Assembly (NCBI RefSeq): GCF_046156265.1
Contig: NZ_JAWDIR010000022.1
Coordinates: forward strand, 310,001-374,000
DNA length: 64,000 nt
Direction: 5' to 3'
Origin: CAMDHY01 sp046156265
Lineage (GTDB): Bacteria > Pseudomonadota > Alphaproteobacteria > Rhizobiales > Segnochrobactraceae
The notes under the pieces were generated by a model, which had not been told where the DNA came from, did not search any database, and saw only the letters and a program-made list of their open reading frames with translations. Positions 57,838-64,000 of the stretch are shown here, one piece after another. Position numbers and translations under genes: made by a program. Position 1 is the first letter of the stretch, and the number at the start of each line of letters is the position of its first letter.

Positions 57838-59310
57838 TCACCCCTTGATGTACCAGCCCCACGGCTCGTCGGACGCATAGCGGGTCACCTGCTTCACCGT
57901 CAGGTAGTTCTCCAGCCCCCAGACGCCGAGCTCGCGGCCGATGCCGCTGCGCTTGACGCCGCCCCAGGGCGCCTCGCTGAAGGTCGGCTGCGAGCAGTTG
58001 ATCCAGACGATGCCTGCCTCGAGATCGCGCGCCACCCGTTCCGTCCGCTCCTCGTCCTTCGACATCACCGCCGCCGCCAGCCCGTAGGGGCTGTCATTGG
58101 CGAGCCGGAGGCCCTCCGCCTCGCCGTCGAACGGCTTCACGCAGACCACCGGCCCGAAGATCTCCTCCCGCCAGGCGGCGGACGTTTCCGGCACGTCGAC
58201 GAGCACCGTCGGCTCGACGAAGTAGCCACGGTCGCGGCGCTGTGGCACGCGGCCGCCAGTGGCGACCTTCGCCCCGTCGCGGACGCCCTCGCCGATCATG
58301 CCGAGCACCTTCTCGTGCTGGCCGCGGCTGACGAGCGGGCCGAGCAGCACGCCCTCCTCAAGGCCGCCGCCGATGGTGATCTTCCGGCTCTCCTCGACGA
58401 GGCGCTCCAGCACGGCGTCGTAGAGCGGCCGCTCGACCAGCACCCGCGAGGTCGCCGAGCACACCTGGCCCTGGTTCCAGAAGATGCCGAACAGGATCCA
58501 CTCGACGGCAGCCTCGACGTCGCTGTCGGCGAAGACGAGGAAGGGCGACTTTCCGCCGAGCTCCAGCGACACCGCCTTGATGTCCTCGGCCGCCGCCGCC
58601 ATCACCCGCCGCCCGGTGGCGAGGCTGCCGGTGAAGGCGAGCTTGTCGACGCGCGGATGGTGCGTCAGCGGCTCGCCGGCGTCGCGGCCGAGCCCCGGCA
58701 CGACGTTGAGCACCCCCGCCGGCAGCCCGGCCGCGCCGGCGATGGCGCCGAGCTCGAGCGCCGTCAGCGGCGTCAGTTCGGACGGCTTCAGCACCATCGT
58801 GCAGCCGGCGGCGAGCGCCGGGGCGACCTTCCAGGCCGCCATCAGCATCGGGTAGTTCCACGGGATGATGGCGCCGGCGACGCCGACCGCCTCGCGCCGC
58901 ACCTTCGAGGTGAAGCGCGGGTCGCCGACTGCGACCGGCTGTTCCTGCCGCCCGTCCAGCTCCTCGGCCAGGCCGGCATAGAAGTCGAAGCAGCCGGCGG
59001 TGTCGTCGATGTCCCACTTCGCCTCGGGCAGCGGCTTGCCGTTGTCGGCGACCTCGATCGCCGCGAGCTCGTCGCGCCGGGCGCGGATGCCCTCGGCGAT
59101 GGCGCGCAGGATTTTCGCGCGCTCGGCGCCGCTGGTGCGCTTCCACGCCGGCAGCGCCTCGGCGGCCGCCGTCACCGCCCGGTCGACGTCCGCCGCCGTC
59201 GCTGCCGCGACGCTGGCAATCGGCTGTTCCGTCGCCGGGTCGATGACCTCGAACGTGCCGCCCGCCGCCGGCTTCTCCCAGCGCCCGCCGATGTAGAGAC
59301 CGTCCCGCAT
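57838..59310 (-). CDS. Aldehyde dehydrogenase, ALDH10-like (betaine/aminoaldehyde type)
   Basis: 490 residues from ATG 59310, which has GGAGGAG just upstream on this strand. A longer in-frame start is unsupported. The Rossmann segment is IIPWNYPMLMAAWKVAPALA. The catalytic Glu is in SLELGGKSP and the catalytic Cys284 in NQGQVCSATSR. The C-terminal segments WINCSQPTFSEAPWGGVKRSG and YASDEPWGWY are strikingly like plant ALDH10 betaine/aminoaldehyde dehydrogenases. It would oxidise an omega-aminoaldehyde such as 4-aminobutanal or 3-aminopropanal to the amino acid with NAD. Divergent from a polyamine-type ABC importer, it fits polyamine catabolism. Confidence 0.92.
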   Translation of the reverse strand: MRDGLYIGGRWEKPAAGGTFEVIDPATEQPIASVAAATAADVDRAVTAAAEALPAWKRTSGAERAKILRAIAEGIRARRDELAAIEVADNGKPLPEAKWDIDDTAGCFDFYAGLAEELDGRQEQPVAVGDPRFTSKVRREAVGVAGAIIPWNYPMLMAAWKVAPALAAGCTMVLKPSELTPLTALELGAIAGAAGLPAGVLNVVPGLGRDAGEPLTHHPRVDKLAFTGSLATGRRVMAAAAEDIKAVSLELGGKSPFLVFADSDVEAAVEWILFGIFWNQGQVCSATSRVLVERPLYDAVLERLVEESRKITIGGGLEEGVLLGPLVSRGQHEKVLGMIGEGVRDGAKVATGGRVPQRRDRGYFVEPTVLVDVPETSAAWREEIFGPVVCVKPFDGEAEGLRLANDSPYGLAAAVMSKDEERTERVARDLEAGIVWINCSQPTFSEAPWGGVKRSGIGRELGVWGLENYLTVKQVTRYASDEPWGWYIKG

Positions 59311-59510
59311 TCCCACTCCTCCGTCCGAACCGGCCCGACCTGTCACGAACCAGACTGCATTATTTTCGTCAAAAGTACACATTTGCGCTGGACGTCCCCC
59401 GCCCCTCGCGCTTCACTGCTGCATCGGCGCCGCTGCGGGATCGGGAGCGGGGGCGCGCAATGGCGGACCCGCGTGCCCTCGCACCGGCCACCGCACGAAG
59501 GGGAACGGCA
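59311..59510. promoter_or_regulatory. Divergent promoter region, aldehyde dehydrogenase / polyamine importer
   Basis: This 200-base gap contains one AT-rich island, roughly 59357-59387, with TTTTCGTCAAAA as a short inverted repeat and GTACACATTTGC. On the minus strand TTGACG lies in this island and could be a -35 for the dehydrogenase. I cannot assign an operator or regulator. The rest is GC-rich without recognisable signals. Confidence 0.35.
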
Positions 59511-60590
59511 ATGGCATTCATCGACCACAAGGCGCGCCTCCTCGGCGCCGCGGCCGCCATCGGCGCCGGACTGCTGCTCGCGGCCCCCGCGGCCCTCGCG
59601 CAGGACGCCTCGAAGGGCAAGATCGTCATCGGCAACTGGGACGGCTACATGCCGCCGGACCTGCTGGAGCGCTTCAAGGCTGCCACCGGCTACGACGCCG
59701 AGCTCACGGTCCACGCCACCAACGAGGAGGTGATGGGCAAGGTCGTCGCCGGCGGCGGCAAGGGCTACGACGTGCTCTTCGTCTCCGCCCCGTTCGCCCA
59801 GGCGCTGCACGCCCTCAACCTCTCGGCGCCGATCGACCACGCGAAGATCCCGAACCTTGCGAACCTCTATCCCGAGGGCTCGCAGCTGAAGTACGACCCC
59901 GGCAACACCTTCTCCGTCCCCTACGCCTGGGGCACCACCGGCCTCTGCTACCGCACCGACCTCGTCGAGGGCTCGCCGGACAGCTGGCAGGCGCTGATGA
60001 ACCCGCCGGACGCCCTCAAGGGCAAGATCACCATGCTCGCCACCGACCGCTGGCTGCTCGGCGCCGGCTTCAAGTCGCTCGGCTTCTCGGTGAACGAGAC
60101 CGACCCGGCGAAGATCGACCAGGCCCGCGACGCCCTGATCGCGGCGAAGAAGAACCTCCTCTCCTACGACGACACGACGTTCTACTCGAAGCTCGTGTCG
60201 GGCGAGGCCTCGCTGGTGCACGCCTGGGACGGCTGGTGCAACTACGGCATCGCCGAGAACAAGGACATCACCTACGTCATCCCGAAGGAGGGCACCGACC
60301 TCTGGACGGACACCATGGTCGTCACCGCCGCGTCGGAGAACAAGGACGCCGCCCACGCCTTCATCGACTTCGTGCTGTCGGAAGACGTCGGCAAGTGGGT
60401 GACCGAGAACATCATGTACAAGACGCCCAACAAGAAGGCGATGGAGGCCCTCGACCCCGCCCTCCTCGAGCAGTTCCCCAACATGAAGATGACGCCGGCC
60501 GAGCTTCTCGCGCAGGAACAGATGGTCGACGTCGGCCAGACGCAGAAGGCCTACTCGCGCACCGTCACCGAGATCATGAACGCGAAGTGA
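59511..60590 (+). CDS. Polyamine-type periplasmic binding protein (PotD/PotF-like)
   Basis: 359 residues from ATG 59511, preceded by AAGGGGA. A signal peptide of about 30 residues ends ALA. The mature protein is a family 1 solute-binding protein of the spermidine/putrescine class: IVIGNWDGYMPPDLLERFK, EVMGKVVAGGGKGYDVLFVS, FSVPYAWGTTGLCYRTD, and later SLVHAWDGWCNYGIAE. PotD-like Trp and Asp ligand residues appear in NWDGY and AWDGW. It would capture a polyamine or related cation in the periplasm for the permeases downstream. Other members of this class bind quite different organic cations, so polyamine itself is the favoured but unproven ligand. Confidence 0.92.
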   Translation: MAFIDHKARLLGAAAAIGAGLLLAAPAALAQDASKGKIVIGNWDGYMPPDLLERFKAATGYDAELTVHATNEEVMGKVVAGGGKGYDVLFVSAPFAQALHALNLSAPIDHAKIPNLANLYPEGSQLKYDPGNTFSVPYAWGTTGLCYRTDLVEGSPDSWQALMNPPDALKGKITMLATDRWLLGAGFKSLGFSVNETDPAKIDQARDALIAAKKNLLSYDDTTFYSKLVSGEASLVHAWDGWCNYGIAENKDITYVIPKEGTDLWTDTMVVTAASENKDAAHAFIDFVLSEDVGKWVTENIMYKTPNKKAMEALDPALLEQFPNMKMTPAELLAQEQMVDVGQTQKAYSRTVTEIMNAK

Positions 60591-60665
60591 TCTGACGGCT
60601 CGGGCTCACGGCTCGTCCCGGCGCGTCCAACGCGCCGGGACGGCGCCACGGCCGGCTAGCGCACC

Positions 60666-61529
60666 ATGACCTCCCCCCGCCTCACCCGCACGATCCTGAT
60701 GGCGCCCGGCCTCGGCTGGCTGGCGCTGTTCCTGCTCGTGCCGTGCCTGCTCGTCTTCTTCAACGCCTTCTACGAGCGCGGCATCTATGGCGGGGTCGAC
60801 TACGACGCCTTCACCACTGAGAACTTCCGGCGGCTGATCGACCCGCTTTATGTCGAGGTCTTCCTCGGCTCGGCCCGCATCGCCCTCATCACCACGGTGC
60901 TCGCGGTGCTGATCGGCTACCCCGCCGCCTACGCGATCACGCTCGCCTCGCCGGGCGCGCAGACGCGGCTCCTGATCCTGGCGATGCTGCCGTTCTGGAC
61001 GAACTACCTCATCCGCACCTACGCCTGGATGGTGCTCCTCAACCGCACCGGCCTGATCAACGCCGGCCTGATCGACGCCGGCGTGATCACCGAGCCGCTG
61101 CCGCTCCTCTACAACGAGTTCGCCGTCATCCTCGGGCTCGTCTACAGCTACGTGCCCTTCGTCATCCTCGCGGCCTACGCGTCGCTGGCCCGCCTCGACC
61201 GCTCGCTGATCGAGGCCTCCGCCGACCTCGGCGCCTCCGGCGCGCGCACCTTCCTGAAGGTGGTGCTGCCGCTGACGCTGCCGGGCGTCGCCGCCGGCTC
61301 GGTGTTCGTCTTCGTGCTGTCGATCGGCAACTTCATCACGCCGGACCTGCTCGGCGGCGGCCACGTGCAGATGCTCGGCAACCTCATCTACGACCAGTTC
61401 CTCACCGCCCGCGACTGGCCGTTCGGCGCCGCGCTGTCGATGCTCCTGATCGCCGTGATGATGGTGCTCCTGTTCACCCAGGCCGTCGTCGTGCACCGGG
61501 CCTCCGCCCGGACGGGAGGGCGGGCATGA
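60666..61529 (+). CDS. Polyamine-type ABC permease (PotB-like)
   Basis: 287 residues with about six inner-membrane helices. GWLALFLLVPCLLVFFNAFYER is the first membrane segment. YPAAYAITL and LLILAMLPFWTNYLIRTYAW are typical of PotB, and the EAA-type loop is SLIEASADLGASGARTFLKVVLPLTLPG. It pairs with the next permease and the ATPase to import the ligand captured by the upstream binding protein. It follows that gene by 75 bases and its stop overlaps the next start (ATGA). Confidence 0.94.
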   Translation: MTSPRLTRTILMAPGLGWLALFLLVPCLLVFFNAFYERGIYGGVDYDAFTTENFRRLIDPLYVEVFLGSARIALITTVLAVLIGYPAAYAITLASPGAQTRLLILAMLPFWTNYLIRTYAWMVLLNRTGLINAGLIDAGVITEPLPLLYNEFAVILGLVYSYVPFVILAAYASLARLDRSLIEASADLGASGARTFLKVVLPLTLPGVAAGSVFVFVLSIGNFITPDLLGGGHVQMLGNLIYDQFLTARDWPFGAALSMLLIAVMMVLLFTQAVVVHRASARTGGRA

Positions 61530-62317
61530 GCGCCGCCCGCCCCTCGACGACCCGGCGCGTGCTGAAGGTCCACCTCGTCCTCGTCTACGTCTTCCTCTAC
61601 GTGCCGATTGCGGTGCTGGTGCTGCTCTCCTTCAACCGGGCCGGCCTGCCGACGGTGTGGACCGGCTTCAGCTTCGACTGGTACGTCAAGCTCGCCTCCG
61701 CCGGGCCGATCCTGTCGGCGGCGAAGAACAGCATCATCGTCGCCATCGGCGCGACGCTGATCTCGACCATCCTCGGCACCATGCTCGCCTTCGGGCTGGA
61801 GCGCGGGCGGCCGTCCGGCCTGCTCGAAGCCTCGCTGGTGGCGCCGATGATCATCCCCGACATCGTCATGGCGATCGCGCTTCTGACCTTCTACACGATG
61901 CTGCAGGCGACCCTCGGTTTGCACACGATCATCATCGCCCACGCCGTCTTCAACATCGCCTTCGTCGCCGCGGTGGTGCGGGCCCGGCTGAAGAACTTCG
62001 ATTTCTCGCTGATCGAGGCCTCCGCGGACCTCGGCGCCGGGCCGGTCCGCACCTTCGTCCGCGTGGTGCTGCCGCAGATCCTGCCGGGCGTCGTCGCGGC
62101 GGGGCTGCTCGCCTTCACCCTCTCCTTCGACGAGTTCATCATTGCCTACTTCACCGCCGGGCCGGGATCGGCCTCCACGACGCTGCCGATGCAGATCTAC
62201 GCGATGATCCGCTTTGGCGTGACGCCCGAGATCAACGCGCTCGCCACCGTCGTGCTCGGCGTCAGCGTGTTCGCGCTGATCGTCGCCCAGCGCCTCGAGC
62301 CGAGGGCGGTGCGATGA
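61526..62317 (+). CDS. Polyamine-type ABC permease (PotC-like)
   Basis: 263 residues with about six membrane helices. The opening helix is LVLVYVFLYVPIAVLVLLSF, followed by PTVWTGFSFDWYVKL, a PotC hallmark. The EAA-type loop is SLIEASADLGAGPVRTFVRV. FTLSFDEFIIAYFTAGPGS is also characteristic. It is ATGA-coupled to both the PotB-like and the ATPase genes, so the three are made in balance. Together they form the membrane channel of the importer. Confidence 0.94.
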   Translation: MSAARPSTTRRVLKVHLVLVYVFLYVPIAVLVLLSFNRAGLPTVWTGFSFDWYVKLASAGPILSAAKNSIIVAIGATLISTILGTMLAFGLERGRPSGLLEASLVAPMIIPDIVMAIALLTFYTMLQATLGLHTIIIAHAVFNIAFVAAVVRARLKNFDFSLIEASADLGAGPVRTFVRVVLPQILPGVVAAGLLAFTLSFDEFIIAYFTAGPGSASTTLPMQIYAMIRFGVTPEINALATVVLGVSVFALIVAQRLEPRAVR

Positions 62318-63447
62318 CCGCCGCGGTCCGGAACACCCTGCTCGCCGCCGAGAAGGTGGAAAAGCGCTTCGGCGGCGTCGTCGCCGTCGACGGCATCGAC
62401 CTCGCGATCGCCGAGAACGAGTTCTTCGCTTTGCTCGGCCCGTCCGGCTGCGGCAAGACGACGTTGCTGCGGATGATCGCCGGGTTCGAGACGCCGACCG
62501 CCGGGCGCCTGACGCTGGACGGCCGCGACATCACCACCGTGCCGCCGAACCGGCGGCCGGTGAACCTGATGTTCCAGTCCTACGCCCTCTTCCCGCACAT
62601 GAGCGTCGAGGCGAACGTCGCCTACGGCCTGGAAGCGGAGGGAAGGCCGCGTGACGAGATTCGCCGCCGCGTCGGCGAGGTGCTCGAGCTCACCGTTCTG
62701 GGCGAGCTTGCGAAGCGCCGCCCGCACGAGCTCTCCGGCGGCCAGCGCCAGCGCGTCGCGCTCGCCCGCGCCCTCGTCAAGAAGCCGCGCCTCCTCCTCC
62801 TCGACGAGCCGCTGTCGGCGCTCGACCGGCGGCTGCGCGAGCAGATGCAGCTCGAACTGAAGCGGATGCGCTCGGACGTCGGCATCACCTTCGTGGTCGT
62901 CACCCACGACCAGGAGGAGGCGCTGGTCATGGCCGACCGCATCGCCGTCCTCGACCGCGGCCGCATCGCCCAGCTCGGCAGCCCGCGCGACCTCTATGAC
63001 CGGCCGGAGAACCGCTTCACCGCCCGCTTCCTCGGCCAGATGAATTTCCTGGAGGGCAGCCTCGGCCCCGACGGGCTTGCTGTCGACGGCCTCGGACTCG
63101 TCCGTGGCGTCCGCCCGGCTGGCGCGAACGGTGCCGCCGGCATCGGCTGTGCCGCCTTCCGGCCGGAGCGCGTCGAGATCGGCGATGGCGGCACCGAGGT
63201 GGGTAATGGCTTCCAGGGCACCGTCGAGGCGATCGCCTATCACGGCAACAGCCAGTCGCTGATCGTCCGCCTCGATGGCGCCGCCGGCACCCGTATCGCC
63301 GTGTCGCGGTCGAGCACCGCCGCCGATGCCCGACCCGTCGCGAGCGGAGAGGCCGTGCGCCTCACTGTCCCGCCCGAACACGTCCGCCTGCTCGCCGGCG
63401 GACCCGACACCAGCGCCGCGGCGTCCGCCGAAGCGGACGCCCACTGA
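62314..63447 (+). CDS. Polyamine-type ABC ATPase (PotA-like)
   Basis: 377 residues, ATGA-coupled to the PotC-like permease. Walker A GPSGCGKTT is at residues 42-50, Q-loop FQSYALFPHMSVEANVAYG near 90, signature LSGGQRQRVALARAL near 140, Walker B LLLLDEPLSALDRRLRE near 160, and VVTHDQEEAL gives the H-loop. The C-terminal part (about 280-365) is a TOBE domain, seen as FRPERVEIGDGG and SGEAVRLTVPPEHVRLL, as in PotA and MalK-type ATPases. It drives import. The next gene follows after 14 bases. Confidence 0.95.
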   Translation: MTAAVRNTLLAAEKVEKRFGGVVAVDGIDLAIAENEFFALLGPSGCGKTTLLRMIAGFETPTAGRLTLDGRDITTVPPNRRPVNLMFQSYALFPHMSVEANVAYGLEAEGRPRDEIRRRVGEVLELTVLGELAKRRPHELSGGQRQRVALARALVKKPRLLLLDEPLSALDRRLREQMQLELKRMRSDVGITFVVVTHDQEEALVMADRIAVLDRGRIAQLGSPRDLYDRPENRFTARFLGQMNFLEGSLGPDGLAVDGLGLVRGVRPAGANGAAGIGCAAFRPERVEIGDGGTEVGNGFQGTVEAIAYHGNSQSLIVRLDGAAGTRIAVSRSSTAADARPVASGEAVRLTVPPEHVRLLAGGPDTSAAASAEADAH

Positions 63448-63461
63448 CGAAGGAGGCTCTG

Positions 63462-64000
63462 ATGGCCGAGAAGAAAGTCGTCGCGTTCTTTCCCGAGGCC
63501 GCCTTCGGGCCGGCGCTGAACTCCGTCGGCATCGCCCAGGCGACCGAGGCGCTCGGCCACCGCGCCGTGTTCTTCACGGCGCCCGACATGGCCGGCGTCT
63601 ATGCCGGCTACGGCTTCGAGGAGCACATCGTGCCGATGTCGGCGCCGATGCCGGCCGAGGAGGTCGCCGCCTACTGGCAGACCTTCATCGACGGCCACAT
63701 CCCGAACTTCAACAAGACGCCCTACGAGCAGATCGACACCTATGTGAAGGACTGCTGGGACGCGATCGTCGAGACCGCCGTGTGGGCGCAGAAGAGCCTG
63801 CCCGACGTGCTCGCCAAGGTGAAGCCCGACATCGTCTGCGTCGACAACGTCATCCTGTTTCCGGCGATCAAGCAGTACGGCAAGCCGTGGGTCCGCATCA
63901 TCTCGTGCAGCGAGAACGAGATCCCCGACGCCGACATCCCGCCGCACCTGTCCGGCTGCAGCGAGACCGACAAGGCCGGCTTCAAGGCCTTCGAGGAGCG
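63462..64000 (+). CDS. Glycosyltransferase, N-terminal part (UGT/MGT-like)
   Basis: The gene begins at ATG 63462 behind AGGAGG at six bases and runs off the window end after about 179 codons. The visible part opens KKVVAFFPEAAFGPALNSVG, followed by QATEALGHRAVFFTAPDMAG and YGFEEHIVP, the N-terminal Rossmann lobe of GT1/MGT-type glycosyltransferases. VKPDIVCVDNVILFPAI follows. The nucleotide-sugar site would be in the missing C-terminal half. It seems cotranscribed with the polyamine-type importer, suggesting sugar conjugation of the imported or derived compound, but that is inference. Confidence 0.75.
   Translation, partial: MAEKKVVAFFPEAAFGPALNSVGIAQATEALGHRAVFFTAPDMAGVYAGYGFEEHIVPMSAPMPAEEVAAYWQTFIDGHIPNFNKTPYEQIDTYVKDCWDAIVETAVWAQKSLPDVLAKVKPDIVCVDNVILFPAIKQYGKPWVRIISCSENEIPDADIPPHLSGCSETDKAGFKAFEE

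Overview
The window is very GC-rich and gene-dense DNA from an alphaproteobacterium. The evidence is the house-keeping complement (accA, secA with its C-terminal zinc motif, argJ, pgm, a eukaryote-like topoisomerase IB) and the accessory style: DUF6481, a Hint-domain protein, hydantoinase operons and many ABC importers, which together recall Hyphomicrobiales or Rhodobacterales. I cannot name a genus. I see no rRNA, tRNA, transposase, phage gene or CRISPR array. Most operons are tightly packed, with ATGA, GTGA or TTGA start/stop overlaps.

Layout. 1-3478 is the end of a catabolic operon: two short-chain dehydrogenases, a ketosteroid-dehydrogenase-like flavoprotein and a glutathione transferase. 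3569-7267 holds pgm, topoisomerase IB and another SDR, all on the minus strand. 7481-22541 is a first nitrogen-compound catabolic region: class III aminotransferase, PLP dehydratase, metallo-hydrolase, gamma-glutamyltransferase with a GntR/FCD regulator, an ATP-dependent hydantoinase/oxoprolinase pair, a RidA-like protein, and an amino-acid ABC importer that has no ATPase gene. A Hint-domain protein and a GNAT enzyme lie inside it. 22766-36240 is mostly core: mutT, argJ, a secreted parvulin, secA, an adenylate cyclase coupled to a lipid kinase, a lipoprotein L,D-transpeptidase and accA. 36362-41541 is a copper-resistance island: multicopper oxidase, Spy-like protein, CsoR repressor and CopA-type P1B-ATPase, with two perfect palindromic operators.

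41538-57789 is a second catabolic region and the most interesting part. It has an M20 aminoacylase, an epimerase, a PuuE-like deacetylase, a MarR regulator, an HpaB-like flavin monooxygenase, an aspartoacylase-like hydrolase, a periplasmic binding protein with a fused permease-ATPase, an XRE-cupin regulator, and a second HyuA/HyuB pair followed by an M20 peptidase and an SDR. Three of its promoters carry the same composite palindrome, so most of the region looks like one XRE-cupin regulon for uptake, hydroxylation and ring or amide opening of an unidentified nitrogenous compound. The first region has its own, different motif in three divergent intergenic regions, probably the GntR operator.

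57838-64000 is a polyamine-type locus: an ALDH10-like aminoaldehyde dehydrogenase divergent from a PotD/B/C/A-type ABC importer, followed by the start of a glycosyltransferase cut by the window end.
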